From contig CACVAU010000089.1 in assembly GCA_902727915.1 (NCBI GenBank), positions 3,308-67,307 on the forward strand: a DNA stretch of 64,000 bases, given 5' to 3'. The notes beneath the pieces are model-generated. The model made no database searches. It was not told the origin of the DNA and was given only the letters and a program-made list of their open reading frames with translations. Position numbers and translations under genes: made by a program. This document shows positions 45,138-52,634 of this stretch, one piece after another; position 1 is the first letter of the stretch; every line of letters starts with the position of its first letter. Source of the DNA: an uncultured Sulfurovum sp. (GTDB lineage: Bacteria > Campylobacterota > Campylobacteria > Campylobacterales > Sulfurovaceae).

Positions 45138-46084
45138 TGGCAATTGATACAAAAGTGAAGAGTATTTTTACCTTGATGCAACTTTTGGTTGAGCGAAAAG
45201 TATTGAGTGCCAATGATAAAGCTTTGGCTACAGAGTTGGGCTATACTACCAAAACACTTGGTCGGCACTTGGAAGATTTGTCGACACTTTACCCCAATAT
45301 TATTAGCATTAAAAAAGGCAAAAGTAAAAGCTATGAATTGGTAGATATTGCTTATGTTTTTGAGAAAATTGTTACTAGCAGAGATGATTTATATTGGTTT
45401 TTTGATTTACTGGAGCGTTGGGACAGTAATATATTTTCTGATATTGGGTATGAGATATCTAAAAAAGATAGAGATGTCTTTTTCTATAAAAATTCTCCTT
45501 TTGAAGCGTTAGAAACTCAGGAACAAAAAGATATTTTTTCTACGTTAAAAAAAGCCATTATGCACAAGCAGTATATTGACATAGATTATTTTTATGATGA
45601 GGCAAGGGTGCATCGAAGAGCCATAGCTTTAAAGTTGATTTTTATGCATCAAAATTGGTATGTTGCGATTGTAGATGAGACCATAGGCATACGATTTTTA
45701 CGTGTCTCTTTTATTGAGAAGCTTCAAACTGTTGTCAATGACTCTTATGTCAATAAACTGAGTCAAGATACTTTGGAAGCCTATAATTACTTTTTAAAAA
45801 CCTTTCAAAATCCTATGAGTAGGTTTGATAAGCCTAAAAAAATTGCTAAACTACAAGCATTTGCCAAAGTAGCCAAATATTTTAAGCCTCATATGAAACG
45901 GCACTTTAGTTCTGAAGTATTTATAGAAAATTGTGCTGATGGTTCAGTGATTTTCTCTGTAGAATATACGCAGTCTATGGAGATTCTTCCTTTTGTGAAA
46001 AAATGGTTACCAAACCTTAAGATACTTGCTCCACAGTCTTTAGAAGATAGGCTACGCGATGATTTGAAGGCGTATTTAAACTAA
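45137..46084 (+). CDS. WYL-domain transcriptional regulator
   Basis: A 315-residue regulator. The N-terminus is a helix-turn-helix (KVSIF-like KVKSIFTLMQLLVERK, then ANDKALATELGYTTKTLGRHLEDLS). A WYL domain follows around residues 130-200 (KAIMHKQYIDIDYFYDEARVHRRAIALKLIFMHQNWYVAIVD, with a WYV triad), and a C-terminal WCX-like region ends with LKILAPQSLEDRLRDDL. WYL regulators often control CRISPR and other defence loci. Its likely DNA target is the GGACA-N5-TGTCC palindrome that precedes its own operon, the cas operon and the gene at 46222. Confidence 0.85.
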   Translation: MAIDTKVKSIFTLMQLLVERKVLSANDKALATELGYTTKTLGRHLEDLSTLYPNIISIKKGKSKSYELVDIAYVFEKIVTSRDDLYWFFDLLERWDSNIFSDIGYEISKKDRDVFFYKNSPFEALETQEQKDIFSTLKKAIMHKQYIDIDYFYDEARVHRRAIALKLIFMHQNWYVAIVDETIGIRFLRVSFIEKLQTVVNDSYVNKLSQDTLEAYNYFLKTFQNPMSRFDKPKKIAKLQAFAKVAKYFKPHMKRHFSSEVFIENCADGSVIFSVEYTQSMEILPFVKKWLPNLKILAPQSLEDRLRDDLKAYLN

Positions 46085-46159
46085 TTTCTTCTGGGTAGGT
46101 TTTGACCTACTTCTTCTTTTATTTTAAAAAAATCTATAAATTTTATATTATGTTTTTGG

Positions 46160-46174
46160 GGACAGTTTTTGTCC
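46160..46174 (+). promoter_or_regulatory. Palindromic operator before the 46222 gene
   Basis: GGACAGTTTTTGTCC, identical to the cas operon copy, ending 11 bases before TACAAT (46186-46191). Confidence 0.7.
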
Positions 46175-46221
46175 ATACTTTATACTACAATTTTTTATAT
46201 TTAATAATTTAGGAGATAGAA

Positions 46222-46668
46222 ATGAAGAATCAATGGAATCGAGTCATTATACTTTTTGTATTTATTTCAGCTATAGGTTTAGTTGATAAGTATTATAATA
46301 GTGGTAAGCTGTTATGGGAGTATTATGTTGATTTTAGTGTAGTTGCTACGGTTGCGTTAGCCATATTAGCTTTTATGGGATATGTGAGATATATACATGG
46401 TGAGGATACCATTAAAATATATTTTCAGAAAAAAGAGAAAAAAGAAAAAATTGATACAGGGCTGATTGTACTTAGAAAAAATTGTGTTCGCAGTGAACTA
46501 CAAGGATTATTAGGCATGATTCATGTTACAGGTGGTCGTTATGATTTAAAGAGTTTTCAAAGAGATGGAGAAATGCTTGAAGTTATCAATCAAGTTCAAA
46601 CCAATAAGTTTAATGAGATTGTGATTAAAGTAAGTGAAAAAGAATTAGAGCAATTTGAGATTTTATAA
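46222..46668 (+). CDS. Two-helix membrane protein, candidate CRISPR accessory
   Basis: A 148-residue protein with two membrane helices (about residues 8-24 and 35-56) and a charged cytosolic domain of about 85 residues starting KEKKEKIDTGLIVLRKN. No catalytic or ligand-binding motif is recognised. AGGAG precedes the ATG. It shares the palindromic operator of the cas operon and lies between the WYL gene and a CRISPR leader, so it is probably expressed together with the type III system. It has the same architecture as the TM-SAVED effector (two helices then a soluble domain) but no SAVED-like sequence that I can see. Confidence 0.65.
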   Translation: MKNQWNRVIILFVFISAIGLVDKYYNSGKLLWEYYVDFSVVATVALAILAFMGYVRYIHGEDTIKIYFQKKEKKEKIDTGLIVLRKNCVRSELQGLLGMIHVTGGRYDLKSFQRDGEMLEVINQVQTNKFNEIVIKVSEKELEQFEIL

Positions 46669-46689
46669 GGTATTATGTTTAAAAAAGAG

Positions 46690-46816
46690 GTACAAACTTT
46701 TTGTAAATGCTCCATAAAATAGCATTGTTAAGTGATTTGAATGTTCAAAATAACATTATGGTTTCCCAGTCTATAGGCTATGACCCAACTGTAGAAATAC
46801 GAAAGGGGATTTTTAT
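46690..46816 (+). CRISPR. CRISPR relic: leader and one degenerate repeat, no spacer
   Basis: Bases about 46690-46779 match the last 90 bases of the leaders of arrays 1 and 2, including the junction palindrome (one mismatch) and a degenerate GTTTACGAACTTTTT copy. It is followed at once by a degenerate repeat (46780-46816; ATGACCCAACTGTAGAAATA...). The same degenerate repeat closes array 2 at 48479. So this is an array that has lost all spacers. Confidence 0.8.
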
Positions 46817-46924
46817 TGTAGGGGGCGATTGCTATCGCACCGAAAAGTAAGTTAAGCCTTTCGGCGTAGACTTTGCTTTATGCCACTCTTTGTTATGTGG
46901 TGCGTTGAAAACAGCACCCTACAA
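46816..46924. mobile_element. MITE-like palindromic element
   Basis: A 109-bp segment bounded by TTGTAGGG and CCCTACAA, with further complementary parts inside (ATCGCACC against GGTGCGTT). Its ends resemble the GTAGGGTG palindromes at 51476 and 60306. It may be a small non-autonomous element that helped truncate the Rpn gene. Confidence 0.5.
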
Positions 46925-47020
46925 ATTGCCATCTTTTTTTAGATGTAAACCATACATTTATTACATAATCAAAGTAAAAAAAATCAAAAAATTTGACCCC
47001 AATAATATTTTAAATCCCGT

Positions 47021-47104
47021 AGGGTGTCAATTTATTGCACCATGATATTTACACCCAACACTAATCAAAAATATCATTTTTATGGTGCATTGAAATGCAC
47101 CCTT
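47021..47104. repeat. Second imperfect palindrome (AGGGTG...CACCCT)
   Basis: AGGGTGTCAATTTATTGCAC at the left is complementary with interruptions to the right side, which ends GCATTGAAATGCACCCT. It is fused to the remaining Rpn sequence and encodes the foreign N-terminus of the 74-residue frame. Confidence 0.5.
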
Positions 47105-47248
47105 AGAATATTTCAAATAGAAGGAATTGAACGAGGCATAGAAAAAGTGGTTGTAAGTATGTTGAAATTAAATGTGGACATTGAAATTATTCAAAAGAGT
47201 ACTGGATTGATTTTTGAAGCGATTGAAGCATTGAAAAAGAAGATATAG
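47024..47248 (+). pseudogene. Truncated Rpn-like gene (C-terminal fragment)
   Basis: A 74-residue frame from a GTG. Only the last about 43 residues (EGIERGIEKVVVSMLKLN onward) match the C-terminus of the intact protein at 43463; the first 30 residues are read from the palindromic element. The nuclease core is missing, so this is a remnant. An identical copy lies at 48723. Confidence 0.75.
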
Positions 47249-47812
47249 AACTGTTTATGAATGTTCCTCAGATCTTGGTAGGTTCGATTTTATCGAACGT
47301 TTTAAACCATTGAAATCACCTTATTGATGAACAAGCTTTAGAACTTTCTCATGTTATTAAAGGTATAAAGCCCAATATTGATCTATTTTAGTTTACGAAC
47401 TTTTTAGCTAAGTTTAGATTAAGTCAAAATATAGGGAAAGTCCGAGAAATCGGACTTTCTTTTTTTTTGTTCATATTTTTAAAAGTTCGTAAACCTCAAA
47501 GATTTTCTAAAATCAAAACAGTTTACGAACTTTTATTATTTTTTAAGTTTAAGATGCCTATTTTTCGGTACTTCTGAAACTTAGATTTGGCTAAAAGTTT
47601 GAAAACTCCTGACTTTAGAGATAACTTGAATGAGTTTACGAACTTTTTTTGGGCTTTAAAGTCCGAAATATAGGCACTTTAAGAAAAAAACAGGCTAACT
47701 TGGTATATGATAAACCTTTAGTTTACGAACTTTTTATGAATGTTCCATAAAATAGCATTGTTAAGTGATTTGAATATTTAAAATAACACCATAGTTTCCC
47801 AGCCTATAGGCT
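47249..47812. other. Non-coding leader region of CRISPR array 2
   Basis: No gene in these 564 bases. They hold a REP-like palindrome (47278-47298), about 90 bases of unique sequence, then the copy of the array 1 leader region from 47390: terminator-like hairpin (47435-47468), five GTTTACGAAC decamers and the junction palindrome. Confidence 0.75.
47278..47298. repeat. REP-like palindrome
   Basis: GTTCGATTTTATCGAAC preceded by GTAG and followed by GTTTTAAACC, as at 44275. Confidence 0.65.
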
Positions 47813-47849
47813 ATGACCTGACTGTATTTATACGATAAGGGATTGAAAC
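47390..47849. repeat. 460-bp direct duplication (copy 2): leader plus first repeat
   Basis: Second copy of 42595-43054, in the same orientation. Confidence 0.9.
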
Positions 47850-48515
47850 ATTTTTACATTATTTCTCGAAACTCCTGCTTGGTCTAGTAGTATGACCTGA
47901 CTGTATTTATACGATAAGGGATTGAAACCTAGTGCGACGGTAGAAAAAATTATTTTTTTCATGTTATGACCTGACTGTATTTATACGATAAGGGATTGAA
48001 ACCTCCAGCTTTAGCTTTTTCGACTCCAAGTCTCTAAATGACCTGACTGTATTTATACGATAAGGGATTGAAACGAAATCATCGACAATCCTTTTTCCAT
48101 TTTTTACCCATGAAAATGACCTGACTGTATTTATACGATAAGGGATTGAAACTTTGCTAAAACTTTGCATGACTCAGGTAGAATAATGACCTGACTGTAT
48201 TTATACGATAAGGGATTGAAACTTCTTTTTTGTTCCATTGTTAAATCCTTTTATCTTTATGACCTGACTGTATTTATACGATAAGGGATTGAAACATTTT
48301 TGTATTTTTCATTTTAAATCCTTTAAGATTCATGACCTGACTGTATTTATACGATAAGGGATTGAAACTCTCCGTTTATCATGGTGCACACAAGCCCAGC
48401 AGTTGATGACCTGACTGTATTTATACGATAAGGGATTGAAACATAATTATCCCTCAAAATTTAGGATAATTCATTTTGATGACCCAACTGTAGAAATACG
48501 AAAGGGGATTTTTAT
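47813..48515 (+). CRISPR. CRISPR array 2: 9 perfect repeats, one degenerate repeat, 9 spacers
   Basis: Same 37-bp repeat as array 1. Repeats start at 47813, 47892, 47966, 48038, 48116, 48186, 48259, 48332 and 48406; a degenerate terminal repeat (ATGACCCAACTG...) is at 48479-48515. Spacers are 42, 37, 35, 41, 33, 36, 36, 37 and 36 bp. Orientation is plus, with the duplicated leader on the left and decay on the right. Repeats are identical, so the array is recent or under selection. The larger spacer number suggests it is the more active array. Confidence 0.97.
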
Positions 48516-48963
48516 TGTAGGGGGCGATTGCTATCGCACCGAAAAGTAAGTTAAGCCTTTCGGCGTAGACTTTGCTTTATGCCACTCTTTGTTATGTGGT
48601 GCGTTGAAAACAGCACCCTACAAATTGCCATCTTTTTTTAGATGTAAACCATACATTTATTACATAATCAAAGTAAAAAAAATCAAAAAATTTGACCCCA
48701 ATAATATTTTAAATCCCGTAGGGTGTCAATTTATTGCACCATGATATTTACACCCAACACTAATCAAAAATATCATTTTTATGGTGCATTGAAATGCACC
48801 CTTAGAATATTTCAAATAGAAGGAATTGAACGAGGCATAGAAAAAGTGGTTGTAAGTATGTTGAAATTAAATGTGGACATTGAAATTATTCAAAAGAGTA
48901 CTGGATTGATTTTTGAAGCGATTGAAGCATTGAAAAAGAAGATATAGAATTGTTTATGAATGT
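48479..48963. repeat. 485-bp direct duplication (copy 2)
   Basis: Second copy of 46780-47264: degenerate repeat, MITE-like element (48515-48623), palindrome and truncated Rpn gene. Confidence 0.9.
48723..48947 (+). pseudogene. Truncated Rpn-like gene, identical second copy
   Basis: The 74-residue translation is identical to that of 47024-47248. The exact identity shows that the duplication is recent. Confidence 0.75.
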
Positions 48964-49102
48964 TTTTTAAATATTGATGGCAAAATGATTTATGTTTGAT
49001 AGAATTGAACCTACAAAACCCCAATCATAATTTTCTAATCAGAAAAGAATAACAAGGTTTAAGCTATACTTTTTGAGATTAAATTAAACAAGGAAAAATA
49101 AA

Positions 49103-49552
49103 ATGGATTTAACAGCTTTATTACAGATGGGTGCGAATGCAATACAAAACAACAGTGATGATGCAACAACAGGATTAGACAGTAATGCTTTAACCGACGC
49201 ATTAGGTTCTCTACTTGGTGGTGGTTCTGATGGTGGAATTGATTTGAGTAACATTATGTCAGGACTTGCAGAGAATGGTTTAGGTTCTATTGTTGGTTCA
49301 TGGTTAGGCAATGGTGAAAATGAAGCAATTTCAGCTGAATCGATTACAGACTTGTTAGGTGCTGATAAAGTCTCTGAGTTTGCCTCTTCTTTAGGGCTTT
49401 CTGAAGATTCGGCAACAGGTGCTTTGGCTGATATGTTACCCAATGTGATAGATCAAGCAACTTCAGGTGAGGGTTCGATTATTGATACCATGTTAAACCA
49501 AGTTGGTGGGGCAGAGGGTGCTATGAACATGCTTTCTAAGATGTTTAAATAA
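49103..49552 (+). CDS. YidB/DUF937-like protein
   Basis: A 149-residue Gly/Ser/Ala-rich cytosolic protein. LLGADKVSEFASSLGLSEDSATGALADMLPNVIDQAT matches the DUF937/YidB pattern (LLG...i..lA...GLs...a...la.lLP.lvd.lt). Function of the family is not established. It marks the right end of the CRISPR island. A GTAGG...CCTAC hairpin follows its stop. Confidence 0.7.
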   Translation: MDLTALLQMGANAIQNNSDDATTGLDSNALTDALGSLLGGGSDGGIDLSNIMSGLAENGLGSIVGSWLGNGENEAISAESITDLLGADKVSEFASSLGLSEDSATGALADMLPNVIDQATSGEGSIIDTMLNQVGGAEGAMNMLSKMFK

Positions 49553-49558
49553 AACTTT

Positions 49559-49581
49559 GTAGGATCGGTTTACCGACCTAC
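49559..49581 (+). terminator. REP-type hairpin after the YidB-like gene
   Basis: GTAGG and TCGG are matched by CCGA and CCTAC around TTTA. It resembles the GTTCGAT palindromes of the CRISPR island in design and may end transcription. Confidence 0.5.
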
Positions 49582-49591
49582 ATTTGACAAT

Positions 49592-50896
49592 ATGCAAAAA
49601 ATACTACTTTTCCTCTTTCTTTCACTTTTTCTTAATGCAACAACCCTAAAAATAGCTTCTTACAATGTTGAAAATCTTTTTGACATGGAAAATAATGGGC
49701 ATGAGTATGACGCGTACAAACCCAACAAACATAACTGGACAAGAGAGAATTTAAAGCAAAAGTTACAAAATGTTTCGGAAGTTATTTGTGATGTGAATGC
49801 AGATATTATTGGGTTACAAGAAATAGAAAATGAAAATGTGTTGAAGCTTTTGAAAAAAAGTTTAAAAAATATTGGTTGTTATTATAAGTATCATGCCATT
49901 AGTCATAAACAAAACTCAGCCATACAAGTTGCTTTACTGTCTAAAGTTCCCATTAAAAATGTTAAAGAGATTAGCGTCAATCGAAAATTAAAATACCGAA
50001 ATATTTTAGAAGCGAAGTTTATGATAGAAGATGAAGCACTTTATGTTTTTGTCAATCATTGGTCTTCAAAACGTTCAGCTGAGAGTGCGCGTAGTGCATC
50101 AGCCAAGGCGTTGGTTCAAAGGTTGAAAGATTTAGATAAGGCAAGTGCTTATATTTTATTGGGAGATTTTAACAATGATTATGATGAATACTTACAATTA
50201 GCAGAAAAACATAATGATACAGCTGGTCAAACAGGCATTAATCATGGTTTAAAAACAATTACGAAGCAGGAGAAGTTCCTTAGAAAAGAAGCTTTAGTTG
50301 CTGGGAATTTTTTTCATTATAATTTGTGGTTAGAACTTCCCAATTATAAACGCTGGAGTCATAATTTTTATGGAAATAAACAGGCACTTGATGCCATACT
50401 GTTACCCCATACACTTTTTGATGGCAAAGGCATGGAGTATGTAGATAAGAGTTTTTCAGTGCTTAAAAAAAGATATTTATTTCATAAAAAAGGGTATATT
50501 TTTCGATGGGCATACAAAAAGAATAGACATCAAGGAAAAGGCTACTCCGACCATTTACCTGTGATGGCTCATTTTTCAACAAAAAAACCGTTTAAACAAG
50601 AAAGTAAAAACCCACATGTAGGTAGCATTGACAAGTTACAGGGTAAAGCACATGGTTTACCGATGTTATTAAAGCATGTTAAGGTGATGACACATGAAAA
50701 AAATAAAGTTAAAATAGCCCAAAAAGCTTCAAAGAAAACAATGCTCATCTATGGTACAGAAAAATCTTTTCAACTAGGACATGTATATGATGTGATGGTT
50801 TATGGATGTAAAAACTATGAAGGTGAGTATGAAATTATTGATTTTGAAATAGAAAAAAGATATGATGCGCCTACTTTAATCAAGGAATCGAAATGA
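49592..50896 (+). CDS. Endonuclease/exonuclease/phosphatase-family exported protein
   Basis: A 434-residue protein with a signal peptide (MQKILLFLFLSLFLNA). The EEP fold is clear: IASYNVENLFD, IIGLQEIENENVL (metal-binding Glu), FVNHWSSKRSAESAR, YILLGDFNNDYDEY and YSDHLPVMAHF (catalytic Asp-His). Relatives degrade DNA or hydrolyse phosphoesters outside the cell. The last 100 residues form an extra domain that resembles an OB-fold. Overlaps hemJ by 4 bases. Confidence 0.8.
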   Translation: MQKILLFLFLSLFLNATTLKIASYNVENLFDMENNGHEYDAYKPNKHNWTRENLKQKLQNVSEVICDVNADIIGLQEIENENVLKLLKKSLKNIGCYYKYHAISHKQNSAIQVALLSKVPIKNVKEISVNRKLKYRNILEAKFMIEDEALYVFVNHWSSKRSAESARSASAKALVQRLKDLDKASAYILLGDFNNDYDEYLQLAEKHNDTAGQTGINHGLKTITKQEKFLRKEALVAGNFFHYNLWLELPNYKRWSHNFYGNKQALDAILLPHTLFDGKGMEYVDKSFSVLKKRYLFHKKGYIFRWAYKKNRHQGKGYSDHLPVMAHFSTKKPFKQESKNPHVGSIDKLQGKAHGLPMLLKHVKVMTHEKNKVKIAQKASKKTMLIYGTEKSFQLGHVYDVMVYGCKNYEGEYEIIDFEIEKRYDAPTLIKESK

Positions 50897-51390
50897 CCTA
50901 CTATTCAGAAATATTGGCTTTTCATATCATTGCCGTTTTGTCATGGATGACCATGCTTTTTTACATGCCTAGACTGTTTGTTTATCATCAAGAGAACAAA
51001 GAGTGTAAAGCCTTTACAGATGTGGTCAAAATTCAAGAGCGTAAGATTTATAAAGTTATTGGTATGCCTGCCATGTGGGCGAGTATTGCCTCTGGTGGAA
51101 CACTTATTTTCTTAAATTCAGCACTTTTAGACCAAGGCTGGATGATAGCAAAGATTTTGATGTTGTCACTTATGATTGCTTACTCTTTTTCCCTAGAATA
51201 CTTTAGAAAAATACTTGAAAGAGATGAGTGTGACAAGAATGGTCAGTTTTTTAGAGCTTACAATGAAGTACCAACACTTTTTGCTATTTTGATTGTGGTC
51301 TTTGTTATTACGAAGTCAGTACCTGTTTATTTTTCCATAGGTATTACACTGTTTTTTGGGTTTATTATTTATAAGATTTTGACTAAGTAG
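50893..51390 (+). CDS. hemJ: HemJ-like protoporphyrinogen IX oxidase
   Basis: A 165-residue membrane protein with about four helices. The N-terminus has FHIIAVLSWMTMLFYMPRLFVYH with the conserved His and the YxPRLFVYH block of the UPF0093/HemJ family; ERKIYKVIGMPAMW and a later Lys (IAKILMLSLMIAYSFSLEYF) also fit. HemJ oxidises protoporphyrinogen IX in heme synthesis in many Campylobacterota. Coupled to the upstream gene. Confidence 0.8.
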   Translation: MTYYSEILAFHIIAVLSWMTMLFYMPRLFVYHQENKECKAFTDVVKIQERKIYKVIGMPAMWASIASGGTLIFLNSALLDQGWMIAKILMLSLMIAYSFSLEYFRKILERDECDKNGQFFRAYNEVPTLFAILIVVFVITKSVPVYFSIGITLFFGFIIYKILTK

Positions 51391-51475
51391 GGTCTTGTCT
51401 CTGACAACACCATTAAATGGAAATTGGCATAATTTTGATGTATATAATTTTTTAATTTTTCTGTTTGCTGTACAC

Positions 51476-51498
51476 GGTGTTTTCAGGGGAAAACACCC
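51476..51498. terminator. GTAGGGTG-family palindrome between converging genes
   Basis: GGTGTTTTC and GAAAACACC face each other around AGGG, followed by CTACGG. The same palindrome, inverted, is at 60306-60330. It lies between hemJ and the zinc-ribbon gene and can terminate both. Confidence 0.55.
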
Positions 51499-52622
51499 TA
51501 CGGTTCCATATGAAGTGTTTGCTGTATTTCATAAATAATCTCAGGATGTTGATCAAGATAAACAGCACCACCTGTTCCCCCTCCAAGTGTTCCAATTATG
51601 GCAGCAATTTTGAGCCATGAGTAAGGACGCTCTCCTGTTACTTTCCCCGTTTGTCCATTTATAGCATAGTTATAAATTTTCTTTTTCCATTTAAATTTGG
51701 CTGTCCAAATAGGAAAGAGGACATTTTTGTAGGAGCTGTTGCTGTAGGCTGTTTGTATGGAAGTAATTTGTTGTTGATCTCCACCAATGTCGGCTTTAAT
51801 ATCTTGACGAATGACATGGTTCATTTTCACTTTGGCTAACTCAAAACCATTGTCCAGTCCAATGGTATATTCTTCAGAATGAAAGCCTGAAACGTATTTT
51901 TCGTTAAAAGGTACTAAGCGATTGGTATGCCAAGGGGCTAGGTTATCTAAAATGGCATGAGAAATGGTTTTTGATGCACCAATGGTAATGTCATCGAAGG
52001 CATTAGAGACACGCCCAGACACAGCCGTCCAGCGAATTCTTGATTCTTGTACCCTTTGTTGTTCTTGTCGACCATTTATGGTAACAGTACGCTCTACAGT
52101 TACATAGTAAATATCTCCTCGTTGACCACGATATTGTGTTTGTGTGTCAGCATCATAAGTCCAATGAGGTAAATAGTAGCCTTTTAATTCTTCATTACTT
52201 GTTGCCAGTTTTTTGAGTTTGGAAGGGGCTAACCATAAAGAGCCAATCCATTTTTTAAATTGTGTTTTAGCTTCTTTGTTTGAAAGCTGAAAAGGTAGTA
52301 ATGATTTTGGACTAATTTCTTTTACAAAGTCGGTTATGGCAGGTGTGTCACAATAGGGACAGTTAGAAGAGAAAGAGTAGGGGGTCATCGTGAAAGTGGC
52401 AGCACATTTATTACACTCTATTTTTTTAGAAATTTCTTGTTCTGAAACTTTATCCAAAGAGTTGAGTGCCGATTCTAAATCATATTCTTGAATTTTTTTT
52501 AAGGATTCTTTGATGGACTCCTTAGTAGCACAAAATTCACAATCTAAGGCATTATGAATGGGGCTAAACCTTAATGGTGCCCCACAACTTTTACAGGTAA
52601 AGTTAATGGATTTAAATTTCAC
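51498..52622 (-). CDS. Zinc-ribbon membrane-associated protein
   Basis: A 374-residue protein with two zinc ribbons in its N-terminal 100 residues (CKSCGAPL...CEFC and CNKCAATF...CPYC), a beta-rich middle (GYYLPHWTYDADTQTQYRGQRG) and one hydrophobic segment near the C-terminus (IAAIIGTLGGGTGGAVYL). Similar proteins are sometimes annotated as primosomal N'-like, but no helicase motif exists. It is the last gene of the XpaC-TelA-SPFH operon and probably works with those membrane proteins. Confidence 0.65.
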   Translation of the reverse strand: MKFKSINFTCKSCGAPLRFSPIHNALDCEFCATKESIKESLKKIQEYDLESALNSLDKVSEQEISKKIECNKCAATFTMTPYSFSSNCPYCDTPAITDFVKEISPKSLLPFQLSNKEAKTQFKKWIGSLWLAPSKLKKLATSNEELKGYYLPHWTYDADTQTQYRGQRGDIYYVTVERTVTINGRQEQQRVQESRIRWTAVSGRVSNAFDDITIGASKTISHAILDNLAPWHTNRLVPFNEKYVSGFHSEEYTIGLDNGFELAKVKMNHVIRQDIKADIGGDQQQITSIQTAYSNSSYKNVLFPIWTAKFKWKKKIYNYAINGQTGKVTGERPYSWLKIAAIIGTLGGGTGGAVYLDQHPEIIYEIQQTLHMEP

Positions 52623-52634
52623 GGTTTTAACTTT

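Larger units (their letters stand above)
46780..47264. repeat. 485-bp direct duplication (copy 1): degenerate repeat, palindromes and Rpn fragment
   Basis: Essentially identical to 48479-48963 at a constant offset of 1699 bases. It covers the degenerate CRISPR repeat, two palindromic elements and the truncated Rpn gene. Confidence 0.9.

Noticed and set aside
47964..48170. Minus-strand frame with repeated SIPYRINTVRS.
   Set aside because: The peptide repeat is the translated CRISPR repeat; not a gene.
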